Assembly: GCF_026151165.2 (NCBI RefSeq)
Contig: NZ_CP117849.1
Span: 2,294,001-2,358,000, forward strand
Source of the DNA: Cryobacterium sp. SO2
Lineage (GTDB): Bacteria > Actinomycetota > Actinomycetes > Actinomycetales > Microbacteriaceae
DNA: 64,000 nucleotides
Direction: 5' to 3'
Made by a program: the position numbers and the translations under genes. Of the stretch, positions 24,009-31,372 are shown one piece after another. The notes under the pieces were generated by a model. It was not told the DNA's origin, searched no databases, and worked only from the letters and a program-made list of their open reading frames with translations. The stretch's first letter is position 1. The number at the start of each line of letters is the position of its first letter.

Positions 24009-24227
24009 CTACCCGTTCACGAGGGCGATCACGGCGACGACCGCGGAGACGGCGGCCAGCAGCAGCGACACCCCGACCAGCACGGCGTGCACGATCAGGA
24101 ACGGTGTGGGCTTGCCCGCGGCGTCCCTGGCACGGGCATCCTGGCTGACCCGCTTGTAGAAGCGCGGCCAGACCACGACGTTCCAGACGGCGTTGAGCAG
24201 GAGCAGGATGGCGAGTGTCGTAAGCAT
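24009..24227 (-). CDS. SCO4848-family membrane protein
   Basis: 72 aa with two membrane helices: LTTLAILLLLNAVWNVVVWPRFYKRV at the start and TPFLIVHAVLVGVSLLLAAVSAVVAVIALV at the end. The sequence WNVVVWPRF-x-KR is typical of the SCO4848 family of actinobacteria. Function unknown. It is divergent from orn and upstream of the thioredoxin-like gene. Confidence 0.75.
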   Translation of the reverse strand: MLTTLAILLLLNAVWNVVVWPRFYKRVSQDARARDAAGKPTPFLIVHAVLVGVSLLLAAVSAVVAVIALVNG

Positions 24228-24278
24228 CACAGCAAGTCTACGAGCGAACCGGCCGGGTGAGCTGTCTGGACCCACCGC

Positions 24279-24284
24279 TAGACT
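24279..24284 (+). promoter_or_regulatory. Leaderless -10 box for orn
   Basis: TAGACT, CGCCCC, then ATG at 24291. Confidence 0.65.
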
Positions 24285-24290
24285 CGCCCC

Positions 24291-24911
24291 ATGACAAACA
24301 GCAGTGACCGGTTGGTATGGATCGACTGTGAGATGACCGGGCTCGACCTGAACAGCGACGAATTGGTTGAGATCGCGGTGGTCATCACCGACTTCGACCT
24401 CAACATCCTCGACCCAGGCCTCGACATCGTGATCAAGCCCGATTCCTCCGCCCTCGAGAACATGGGCGACTTCGTGCGCAACATGCACACCTCGTCGGGC
24501 CTGATCGAGGAGATCCCGAACGGCGTGAGCGTCGCCGATGCCGAGTACCAGGTACTCGAGTACCTGCTCAAGTTCGTTCCAGAGGACCAGCACGCCCCCC
24601 TGGCCGGCAACTCCATCGGCACGGACCGGGCCTTCCTGACCCGGTACATGCCGCGCCTGGACAAGCAGCTGCATTACCGCAACGTCGACGTCTCGTCGAT
24701 CAAGGAACTCGCCCACCGCTGGTTCCCGCGCGCGTACTTCAACGCCCCGGCGAAGGACGGCGGTCACCGCGCCCTGGCCGACATCCTGGAGTCGATCCGG
24801 GAGCTCGCGTACTACCGCAAGAGCGTCTTCGTGGCCGACCCCGGACCCACGAGCGCCGAAGCAAAATCGCACGCGGCGGCCGTAGTGAACAACTTCACCT
24901 CAAACGTGTAA
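24291..24911 (+). CDS. orn: Oligoribonuclease
   Basis: 206 aa DEDDh exoribonuclease that clears 2-5 nt RNA and the pGpG left from c-di-GMP turnover. Motif I is WIDCEMTGLDL, motif II LAGNSIGTDRAFLTRYMP, and motif III HRALADILESIRELAYYR with the catalytic His and Asp. NVDVSSIKELAHRWFP is also typical. Full length plus a short C-terminal tail. It is followed by tRNA-His. Confidence 0.95.
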   Translation: MTNSSDRLVWIDCEMTGLDLNSDELVEIAVVITDFDLNILDPGLDIVIKPDSSALENMGDFVRNMHTSSGLIEEIPNGVSVADAEYQVLEYLLKFVPEDQHAPLAGNSIGTDRAFLTRYMPRLDKQLHYRNVDVSSIKELAHRWFPRAYFNAPAKDGGHRALADILESIRELAYYRKSVFVADPGPTSAEAKSHAAAVVNNFTSNV

Positions 24912-24957
24912 TAGAATTCTTGAGTTGCCTTCGCTCGTCAGAGTGAAGCGGCACATG

Positions 24958-25033
24958 GTGGGTATAGCTCAGCTGGTAGAGCGCCTGGTTGTGGTCCAGG
25001 AGGTCGCGGGTTCAAGCCCCGTTACTCACCCCA
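24958..25033 (+). tRNA. tRNA-His (anticodon GTG)
   Basis: Acceptor GTGGGTA pairs with TACTCAC; anticodon loop TTGTGGT; T arm GGTTCAAGCCC. CCA is encoded at 25031-25033. The base before the acceptor (24957) is G and faces C73, the G-1:C73 pair that marks tRNA-His. Confidence 0.96.
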
Positions 25034-25040
25034 ATGAACG

Positions 25041-25072
25041 AAAGTCCCCGTCTCGACAGAGACGGGGACTTT
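25041..25072 (+). terminator. Terminator after tRNA-His
   Basis: AAAGTCCCCGTCTC and GAGACGGGGACTTT are perfect 14-bp arms with a GACA loop. Confidence 0.85.
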
Positions 25073-25100
25073 CCGCTTTAACCCGTGTCATGCTGAACGG

Positions 25101-25451
25101 ATGCTCTCGCTCAACCACGACGACTTCGAACGGCTCGTCATTGATCAACTCGACCTCCTGCCTGACGACATGGTCGACGGCCTCGACAACGTGATCTTCG
25201 TGGTCGAGGATCGTCCGGAGGACGGCAGCCTGGACACTCTCGGCCTCTACGACGGTGTCGCGCTCACCGAACGGGGCCAGTACGGCTTCGGTGAGATGCC
25301 CGACCGCATCGTGATCTTTCGGGAGCCGCTGCTCGCGATCGTGGCCGACCTGGACGAGTTGCGGGAGGAAGTGCACGTCACCCTGGTGCACGAGATCGCC
25401 CATTTCTACGGGATTGACGACGACAGGCTGCACGAGCTGGGCTGGGCCTGA
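25101..25451 (+). CDS. Zincin-like metallopeptidase (DUF1025 family)
   Basis: 116 aa. The C-terminus has the zinc motif HEIAH (residues 97-101) followed by FYGIDDDRLHELGWA, the usual end of this small family. The N-terminal half (FERLVIDQLDLLPDDMVDGLDNVIFVVED) also fits. It is minimal for a protease and its natural substrate is unknown. A near-consensus CATGCT box with 6-nt spacing to the ATG suggests a leaderless start. Confidence 0.85.
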   Translation: MLSLNHDDFERLVIDQLDLLPDDMVDGLDNVIFVVEDRPEDGSLDTLGLYDGVALTERGQYGFGEMPDRIVIFREPLLAIVADLDELREEVHVTLVHEIAHFYGIDDDRLHELGWA

Positions 25452-25462
25452 CGCACGTCGGC

Positions 25463-25468
25463 TACCCT
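25463..25468 (+). promoter_or_regulatory. Leaderless -10 box
   Basis: TACCCT lies 5 nt before the ATG at 25474. Confidence 0.5.
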
Positions 25469-25473
25469 GAACC

Positions 25474-26781
25474 ATGAGTAGATTTCGACCTGGCCGTCTG
25501 ATCGGAATCCTGGTGGGAACCCTCGTCATCCTTGCGATCGGCGTCTACGGTCCCGCAACACTGCTCGGCCCGCTTCCTGCCGCCCAGGTCTCAGTGACCA
25601 CACCGGATGCGCCGGTGACGGCCTCCACACCGGTGCTGCCTGCGGCCGGAACGAGCGGAATCCTCGCGATCACCCCGCTGGCTGCCGCCGACGACGCCGC
25701 GGCCGACGACACCGCCTCGACGGACGCTGACGCTGACGCATCCCTCGGCGTCGACCCGATCGCAACCGGCGGCGGCAGCGATCCGCTGCCGATGGCATCC
25801 GCGGCCAAGATCATCACCGCACTCGTGGTCCTCGACGCCAAGCCCCTCGCCATTGGCGAGCCCGGCCCGGCCTATTCTCTGGTGACCGCCGACTATCAGG
25901 ACTACCTCAATTACACGGCCGAGGGCGCCCGCACCGTGATCGTGTTCCCCGGCGAGAGCTGGACGCAACGCGAACTGCTGCAGGCCATGATCCTGGGCTC
26001 GAGCAACAACCACGCCGATACCCTGGCCCGCTGGGCCTTCGGGTCCGTCGACGCGTACATCACTGCCGCCAACGCCTGGCTGGTGGCGAACGGCATGTCC
26101 CACACCCAGGTCGCCGATGCCAACGGGCTCCTCGACGCCAGCGTGGGAACCGGAGCCGACCTGGCCCGGATCGCCGGGCTGGCCGCGACGAACCCCGTGA
26201 TCGCCGACATCATCGCCAACCCGGCGTCGGCGCTGGTCAACCAGCGCGGCGTCAGCAACACCACCGCCTACCTGCCCGAGCAGGGCATCACCGGCATCTC
26301 CCGCAGCTACACCGACGCCGGCGGGGTCTGCTTCCTGTTCACCGCCACCGTGACCGCCGGCGAGAAGACCTTCACCTTCGCCGGCGGGTTCCTCGGCGAA
26401 CCTGATTACGACACCCTCACCGCCGACCTCACGGCACTGATGGCTTCAGCCACGGCCGGGGTGACCGAGTTGCCGGTGCTGGCCGAGGGCGCCGCCTATG
26501 CGACGTTCACAACGGCGTGGGGCGATTCCGCGGATGCCGTCGTCGCCACTCCCCGCACCCGGTTCGGCTGGCAGGCGGTCGCTCCGTCCGATCCGGAGGT
26601 CACCCTGGACGCCGTCGCCACCGGACGCGCCGGAAGCAAGGTGGGCCGGGTCACCGTCGACGCGTTCGGTGAGAGCGTCACCTCGACCCTGGAGCTCGAC
26701 CGCACCCTCACCGACCCCGGACCGGGCTGGCGTCTGCTGCACCCGTTCCCGGTGATCAGCGCCCTCATCGCCGCCCAGTAG
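25474..26781 (+). CDS. D-alanyl-D-alanine carboxypeptidase-like serine hydrolase
   Basis: 435 aa exported protein with an N-terminal signal or anchor (LIGILVGTLVILAIGVYGPATLL). An Ala/Asp/Thr-rich linker of ~60 residues follows, then a penicillin-binding fold. The nucleophile motif SAAK is at 109-112 and SxN (SNN) at 177-179. The third PBP motif, usually KTG, is not present: the matching region reads ISRSYTDAGG. The final ~110 residues resemble the C-terminal beta domain. It should trim cell-wall peptide stems outside the membrane, though the lost KTG leaves true carboxypeptidase activity open. Confidence 0.75.
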   Translation: MSRFRPGRLIGILVGTLVILAIGVYGPATLLGPLPAAQVSVTTPDAPVTASTPVLPAAGTSGILAITPLAAADDAAADDTASTDADADASLGVDPIATGGGSDPLPMASAAKIITALVVLDAKPLAIGEPGPAYSLVTADYQDYLNYTAEGARTVIVFPGESWTQRELLQAMILGSSNNHADTLARWAFGSVDAYITAANAWLVANGMSHTQVADANGLLDASVGTGADLARIAGLAATNPVIADIIANPASALVNQRGVSNTTAYLPEQGITGISRSYTDAGGVCFLFTATVTAGEKTFTFAGGFLGEPDYDTLTADLTALMASATAGVTELPVLAEGAAYATFTTAWGDSADAVVATPRTRFGWQAVAPSDPEVTLDAVATGRAGSKVGRVTVDAFGESVTSTLELDRTLTDPGPGWRLLHPFPVISALIAAQ

Positions 26782-26841
26782 ATCCGTCGACAAGGCAACT
26801 CACTAAGCCGGGCAGTGCTGCCGGCCTCAGGCCGGAGTCGA

Positions 26842-27102
26842 TCAGTCGGGCTCGTCGTTTGATTCGATGGGGTCACTGTCGCTGGAGTCGAACGCGTAGC
26901 GCACGTGCAGTTTGCCCTGCACCTCGCGGGTGTCGACCTCGTCGTACCAGAACAGGGATTCCATGCTGTCCACGGCGGCGACCATGCTGACGCGCGCGTC
27001 GTGCTTGCCGTGCAGGAGCACGCGGGTGTCGGTCTGGCCCTCGAGTGGGCCGTCCACGAATTCCACGATGTATTCGGTGTTGTCGCTCTGCGGAGTACTC
27101 AT
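26842..27102 (-). CDS. Small acidic hypothetical protein
   Basis: 86 aa with many Asp/Glu, no Cys, no membrane segment. Reads EYIVEFVDGPLEGQTDTRVLLHGKHDARVSMVAAVDSMESLFWYDEVDTRE, a probable small beta domain, then an acidic tail. It lies 9 bp after the kinase-like gene of the ECF operon on the same strand, so it may be the last gene of that operon. I do not recognise the family. Confidence 0.6.
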   Translation of the reverse strand: MSTPQSDNTEYIVEFVDGPLEGQTDTRVLLHGKHDARVSMVAAVDSMESLFWYDEVDTREVQGKLHVRYAFDSSDSDPIESNDEPD

Positions 27103-27111
27103 ACCCCCAAC

Positions 27112-27789
27112 CTACTGCGCTGCCTCCGGTTTCGGGCCTGCCGCGCTCTGCCCCGCCGTTGACTGACCCGACGTGGGCTGCCCCGACGTTGGCTGCCCCG
27201 TCGCTGCCCGGCCTGGAGTGGCCGTGAGCCTCACCGTCGCCCACTGCTCGGGGCGTTCCCGTTCGCGGTAAGACTCCCAGTCCTGCTGCCACTGGTCCCA
27301 GTGCGCCTCGAACACGCCGCCGTCGCGGTCGAGGGCGCGCTGTTTGCGGATGCCGTCGTCGGCATCCAGCCAGACCCGCACGTCGCTCAGTGCGGCATGC
27401 GCGTGAGCCAGGGCGCCACAGCCCTCCACGATCAATGGCCGGTCCGCGGCGACGGTGTGCCATTCGGCCGGTGACCCTGTGGCCCAGTCGTGCCGCTGCC
27501 AGGCGGCCGGGCCGCCGGCGCGGCGCGGCAGGAGGACCCGGGAGCCGATCTGGTCGATGGCGGCGTCGAGGCCTTCCCAGCCGGGGTAGATGTCGTCCAG
27601 GCGCACCAGGGTCGGGGCGACAGGGCCCGGCCAGGCCGCGACGACGGCATCCGCCAGGGTGCTCTTGCCGGCACCGCTCGGGCCGTCGATGAGGATCACG
27701 GCCCGGTCCCCCGCCGGATGCCGGCCGAGCGCGCGCACGGCCGCGAGCACCGGTGCCAGCAACTCGGGGCCGGCGTCAGGCGAGGACAA
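27112..27789 (-). CDS. P-loop kinase (uridine kinase-like) co-translated with ECF transporter
   Basis: 225 aa. ILIDGPSGAGKST at residues 33-44 is the Walker A loop; LVRLDDIYPGWEGLD is the Walker B/substrate segment of the nucleoside-kinase/uridine-kinase type. PLIVEGCGAL and VWLDADDGIRKQRALDRDG (lid Arg) follow. The C-terminus is a low-complexity tail of GQPTSGQ-type repeats. The likely start is TTG at 27787-27789, which overlaps the 3' end of ecfT by 14 bp. It phosphorylates a small molecule; its place in a TPP-riboswitch operon makes a thiamine or pyrimidine precursor a plausible substrate (inference). Confidence 0.75.
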   Translation of the reverse strand: MSSPDAGPELLAPVLAAVRALGRHPAGDRAVILIDGPSGAGKSTLADAVVAAWPGPVAPTLVRLDDIYPGWEGLDAAIDQIGSRVLLPRRAGGPAAWQRHDWATGSPAEWHTVAADRPLIVEGCGALAHAHAALSDVRVWLDADDGIRKQRALDRDGGVFEAHWDQWQQDWESYRERERPEQWATVRLTATPGRAATGQPTSGQPTSGQSTAGQSAAGPKPEAAQ

Positions 27790-28570
27790 AACGCCACGTC
27801 CCCGCGAGAACGGCCGCCGTGATCGCGACGGCAGCGATGCCCAGGCCGAGGAGCACGACCAGGGCGTCCCGCACGCCGAACACCGAGGGCCTCGCCCAGG
27901 TGCGCGGCTCGTCGCTGCCGAAACCGCGCGCTTCCATCGCGGTGGCGAGCTTGCTGCCGCGGCGCACCGAGAGTACGAGCAAGGCGAAGGCCAGACCGCC
28001 GAAGCGACCCGCCCGGCCCCGGAGGCCGCCACCGTCGCCCACACCACGGGCCCGCCTGGCCAGGGCCAGCGAGTGCCAATCGTCGACGAACATGCCCACC
28101 AGGCGCAGCCCGGCGAGGGCCCCGAGCACGAATCGTGCGGGCAGGCGGAGCACCTGGGCCAGGCCGTCGGCCAGGTCGGTCGGGTCGGTTGTGGCGAGCA
28201 GCACGATCCCCGGGAGGCCGATGGCGAGAACCCGCAGGCCGATCGCCAGCCCCAGGGCCAGCGAGCCCTCGGTGATCGTCACGAAGCCGGCGCCCCAGAG
28301 CACGGCGCCGGAGTCCTGGCCGTAGAGCAGCGTGGTGAGCATGCCGAACGGTGCCGCGATCCAGACCGGTGCCGTGCGCAACCAGAACTGGCGGGCGCTG
28401 AGCCCGCACCAGGCCAGCAGCACTCCCTCGAGCAGCAGCGCGACCGCCGCCGACACCCAGTCGATGGAGAGCATCAGCGCGCAGCCGATCAGCAATGCCA
28501 CCGCCAGTTTGGCCACCGGATTGACCCGGGCGATGGCGCTCGAGCGGATCTCGGGGGTCATCATGCTCAT
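27776..28570 (-). CDS. ykoC: ECF transporter transmembrane component EcfT (YkoC/CbiQ-like)
   Basis: 264 aa. Membrane scaffold that links the substrate-binding S component to the ATPase pair. About five hydrophobic segments; the coupling-helix region carries LALARRARGVGDGGG and MEARGFGSDEPRTWARP, the two short Ala-Arg-Gly motifs of the CbiQ/EcfT family. The start overlaps the ATPase stop by 4 bp (ATGA), so the two are translationally coupled. Confidence 0.88.
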   Translation of the reverse strand: MSMMTPEIRSSAIARVNPVAKLAVALLIGCALMLSIDWVSAAVALLLEGVLLAWCGLSARQFWLRTAPVWIAAPFGMLTTLLYGQDSGAVLWGAGFVTITEGSLALGLAIGLRVLAIGLPGIVLLATTDPTDLADGLAQVLRLPARFVLGALAGLRLVGMFVDDWHSLALARRARGVGDGGGLRGRAGRFGGLAFALLVLSVRRGSKLATAMEARGFGSDEPRTWARPSVFGVRDALVVLLGLGIAAVAITAAVLAGTWRFVLA

Positions 28571-30105
28571 GAGGGCTGCTTCTGCGGAGGCCGCGTGGTA
28601 CGGATGCTGCCGGCTGCCGGGCGCGCGGGATGCTGCCCCTCTCCGGCAGCCAGGACCAGCCGGGAATCCGCCAGTGCGCTCACGAAGTCGGCGTCGTGCG
28701 TGACGGCCACCACGGCGGTGCCGGTGTCGAGCAATTCGGCCAGCAGACGCACGAGCTCCGCCCAGGTACGCGAGTCCTGCCCGAAGGTGGGCTCGTCGAG
28801 CACCAGCAGCCGGGGCCGGGTGGCGAGCACCGTCGCGACCGAGAGCCGGCGTTTTTCGCCGCCGGAGAGGGTGAACGGGTTCGCGTCGGCCAGGTGCTCC
28901 AGCCGTAGCCGGTGCAGGAGTCCGTCGACGCGCTCGGCCTGCGCGGCCGCCGCCAGGCCCAGGGCGCGCGGACCCACCGCGAGTTCCTCGCGCACCGTGC
29001 CGGCCAGGAACTGGTGCTCCGGGTCCTGAAAGACGGTGCCTATGCGCTCGAGCAGGTCACGGGAGCGCCAGCGATGCGGCGCTGCCGCCAACCCGGCGGC
29101 CAGCTGGTCCTCCGCGCTGAGCCGCCCGCCCGCAGGGGTCAGCAGGCCGGCGAGGGTGAGCGCCAGGGTGGACTTGCCGGTGCCGTTGGGCCCGCTGATC
29201 GCGGTCGCCTCGCCGGCACGCACCTGCAGGTCGAGTCCGTCGGCCACCACCACGGCCTGCTTGCGGGCGAACGGCACCCGGCCGACGGCGAGACGTTCGG
29301 CCTCGAGCAGCAGTTCCCGGCCGGCTCCCCCGGCGGAGGGGACGCGGTGCGGTCGCGCCGGCGGGTAGCGCGGAATCCAGACGCCGGCGGCGGCGAGCCG
29401 TTCGCCTTCGGCACTGAGCACGCGCTCGGTCGGTCCGTCGGCGAGGATTCCGCCGGCCGGATCGAGCACGATGACCCGGTCGACGACGTGTTCCCACACG
29501 GCTACCCGGTGTTCGATCACGATCAGGGTGGCGCCGGAGGCCTGCACCGAGCGCAGCACGGCGTCCCGCACCTCTACGACACCGTCGGGGTCGAGGTTGG
29601 CGGTGGGTTCGTCGAGCAGCACCAGGCCGGGCCGCATGGCCAGCACCCCGGCCAGCGCCAACCGTTGCTTCTGACCGCCGCTGAGCGCGCTGGTCGGGTG
29701 CCGCAGCGGCAGGTCCAGGCCCACCGCGGCGAGGGCCTCGGTGACCCGCGGCCAGATCTCGGCGCGCGGAACCGCCAGGTTCTCGCAGCCGAACGCCACA
29801 TCGTCGCCCACCCTGGCGAGCACCACCTGGGAGTCCGGGTCCTGCAGCACGAGGCCGACCCGTCCGCGTGCCCGGCTGGGCCGCTCGCCGTCGATGCGCA
29901 GGTCGCCGGTCTCGTCGCCGTCCTCGTCGTCACCGAGCACGCCGGCCAGGGCGTGCATCAGGGTGCTCTTGCCGGCCCCACTAGGTCCGAGCACCAGCAC
30001 CCGCTCGCCGGGTTGAATATCGAGGTCCAGCCCGGACACGGCCGGCCGCGACCGGCCGGCGTGCCGCCAGCCCCAGCCGGCCGCCGTGACCCTGGCTCCG
30101 GTCAT
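28567..30105 (-). CDS. ykoD: ECF transporter ATPase, two fused ATP-binding domains (YkoD-like)
   Basis: 512 aa with two ABC domains in tandem, replacing the EcfA/EcfA' pair. Domain 1: P-loop GPSGAGKST at 40-48, signature LSGGQKQRLALAG, Walker B LVLLDEPTANLDPDG. Domain 2: P-loop GPNGTGKST, signature LSGGEKRRLSVATVL, Walker B LLVLDEPTFGQDSRTW. It powers uptake by the S component encoded just upstream. Start: ATG at 30103-30105 after CAGGAA. Sequence in frame upstream belongs to the intergenic gap and to ykoE. Confidence 0.92.
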   Translation of the reverse strand: MTGARVTAAGWGWRHAGRSRPAVSGLDLDIQPGERVLVLGPSGAGKSTLMHALAGVLGDDEDGDETGDLRIDGERPSRARGRVGLVLQDPDSQVVLARVGDDVAFGCENLAVPRAEIWPRVTEALAAVGLDLPLRHPTSALSGGQKQRLALAGVLAMRPGLVLLDEPTANLDPDGVVEVRDAVLRSVQASGATLIVIEHRVAVWEHVVDRVIVLDPAGGILADGPTERVLSAEGERLAAAGVWIPRYPPARPHRVPSAGGAGRELLLEAERLAVGRVPFARKQAVVVADGLDLQVRAGEATAISGPNGTGKSTLALTLAGLLTPAGGRLSAEDQLAAGLAAAPHRWRSRDLLERIGTVFQDPEHQFLAGTVREELAVGPRALGLAAAAQAERVDGLLHRLRLEHLADANPFTLSGGEKRRLSVATVLATRPRLLVLDEPTFGQDSRTWAELVRLLAELLDTGTAVVAVTHDADFVSALADSRLVLAAGEGQHPARPAAGSIRTTRPPQKQPS

Positions 30106-30145
30106 GGGCGTTCCTGGCCTGGCGACAGCCGGCATCCGCCGCGGA

Positions 30146-30799
30146 TCACCGGGTGGGCTGCGGCACGGCGAGGTCGACCTGGCCGGTCTCGCGGCCGGCG
30201 GCGAAGCGCGCGAGCGCACCGGTGCGGGCGAGCCCACGCACGGCGAGCCAGGAGAGCAGGCCGGCCAGAACGATGCCGGAGACGACAGCTGAGACGAAGT
30301 AGACGGCCTTGTAGCCGAAGTCGAGCGCCGCGTAGCTGGTGAACGTGGTGTCGAGCAGGCCGACTGCCACGCCGGCGCCGGCGCCGGCCAGGAGGGCCAC
30401 GCCGAGCCGCCAGTTGGCGTAGAGGAACAGGGCCAGCACGATCTCGGCGCCAAGGCCCTCCACGATTCCCCAGATCAGGGTGGAGAAGCCCCACTGGGTG
30501 CCGATGAGCATCGACACCACTGCGGCGATGACCTCGGTGTAGATGGCCGCGCCGGGCTTGCGGATGATGAGGCCACCGAGCACCCCGGCGAACAGCCAAC
30601 CGCCGGCGAGGAGCCCCTCAAGGCCCGGTGTGAAGGCGAGCAGAGCGCTCAGCGGCGACCAGGCCAGGCCCCAGGCCCAGAAGATGACGCCGCTGGCGAC
30701 GCCGATAACGCTGGCCACGACGATGTCGACGACCCGCCACTTCAGAACCCGCGGCTTGCGAGCTGTGGACGGGGTGAGGGTATTGATTGATGCGTGCAC
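30146..30799 (-). CDS. ykoE: ECF transporter S component, YkoE family (thiamine/HMP)
   Basis: 217 aa, five to six membrane helices. WRVVDIVVASVIGVASGVIFWAWG, GGWLFAGVLGGLIIRKPGAAIYTEVIAAVVSMLIGTQWG and GIVEGLGAEIVLALFLY match the YkoE family, predicted to bind hydroxymethylpyrimidine or thiamine. A TPP riboswitch in its leader supports this. With the fused ATPase and EcfT it forms the full ykoEDC transporter. An Arg/Lys-rich N-terminus precedes the first helix. Confidence 0.9.
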   Translation of the reverse strand: MHASINTLTPSTARKPRVLKWRVVDIVVASVIGVASGVIFWAWGLAWSPLSALLAFTPGLEGLLAGGWLFAGVLGGLIIRKPGAAIYTEVIAAVVSMLIGTQWGFSTLIWGIVEGLGAEIVLALFLYANWRLGVALLAGAGAGVAVGLLDTTFTSYAALDFGYKAVYFVSAVVSGIVLAGLLSWLAVRGLARTGALARFAAGRETGQVDLAVPQPTR

Positions 30800-30831
30800 T
30801 GTTCGTGCCCTTTCCGTAGAGGAATACTGGG

Positions 30832-30932
30832 CACGGGATTGAGAAGCCTCCCTGCGCTGGCATGATCCAGATCAGGTTCGACGGTCGAAGCTGAAGTAGC
30901 TTCCTCTCAGCCCGGTTCACCGGACTCCCGTG
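30832..30932 (-). promoter_or_regulatory. TPP riboswitch (thi-box)
   Basis: On the minus strand the leader contains GGCTGAGAGG and GAACCTGATCTGGATCATGC, then CAGCGCAGGGAGG. These are the conserved thi-box elements in the right order. CACGGGA at the 5' end can pair with TCCCGTG at the 3' end to form P1. It sits 33 bp before ykoE and should reduce expression when thiamine pyrophosphate is plentiful. Confidence 0.95.
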
Positions 30933-30944
30933 TTGTTCGCTTCG

Positions 30945-30950
30945 AGTATA
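30945..30950 (-). promoter_or_regulatory. -10 box for the riboswitch operon
   Basis: TATACT on the minus strand about 12 bp before the aptamer start. A convincing -35 is not visible; that position falls at the edge of a Family A palindrome. Confidence 0.55.
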
Positions 30951-30960
30951 GAACATGGCC

Positions 30961-31023
30961 CGCGAACCGTGAGTTGAGCCCCGAAAACTCGCGCATTCTG
31001 GTGCTCTTCTCACGGCTCGCGAG
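30961..31023 (-). repeat. Family A intergenic palindrome, copy 4 (degenerate)
   Basis: CGCGAACCGTGAG and CTCACGGCTCGCG are the arms; the inner CCCCGAAAAC arm has lost its partner (GCATTCTGGTGCTC). It lies between the gerW stop and the ykoE promoter. Confidence 0.8.
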
Positions 31024-31033
31024 CCGGTGAGCG

Positions 31034-31363
31034 CTAGCGCTTGACAGCGCGGATGATGCGGGCGATGGCCTTGCCGGCCACCCACACGAAGGGAATCCCC
31101 ACGGCGAGCAGCGAAATCACGTTCGGCTCGAAGCGGGCTGCCCCACCAGACTTCACGTAAGCGCCGATCGGGATGGCCATGCCGCCGCCGCCACCGCCCG
31201 CCGCGCCCTCCGGGCCCTCGCCTTCGCCGCCACCGCCGAAGCCGTACTGCACCAGGGCCACCGGCACGATCGTGACACCCTCGATCTGCACGGGGTCACC
31301 GTAGGCGGACCTGACGCCGATGGACCGAGCATTTTCTGCGAGCTTCAAGGCGAGATTAGTCAT
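31034..31363 (-). CDS. GerW/YtfJ-family protein
   Basis: 109 aa. GerW family layout: N-terminal helix (LALKLAENARSIGVRSAYGDP), VTIVPVALVQYGFGGGGEGEG glycine-rich loop, GGGGGGMAIPIGAYVKSGG, then a hydrophobic C-terminal helix (VISLLAVGIPFVWVAGKAIARI). GerW acts in spore germination in Bacillus, but homologues are widespread in non-sporulating actinobacteria with unknown role. It lies 9 bp after dinB on the same strand. Confidence 0.85.
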   Translation of the reverse strand: MTNLALKLAENARSIGVRSAYGDPVQIEGVTIVPVALVQYGFGGGGEGEGPEGAAGGGGGGMAIPIGAYVKSGGAARFEPNVISLLAVGIPFVWVAGKAIARIIRAVKR

Positions 31364-31372
31364 GCAGAGAGG

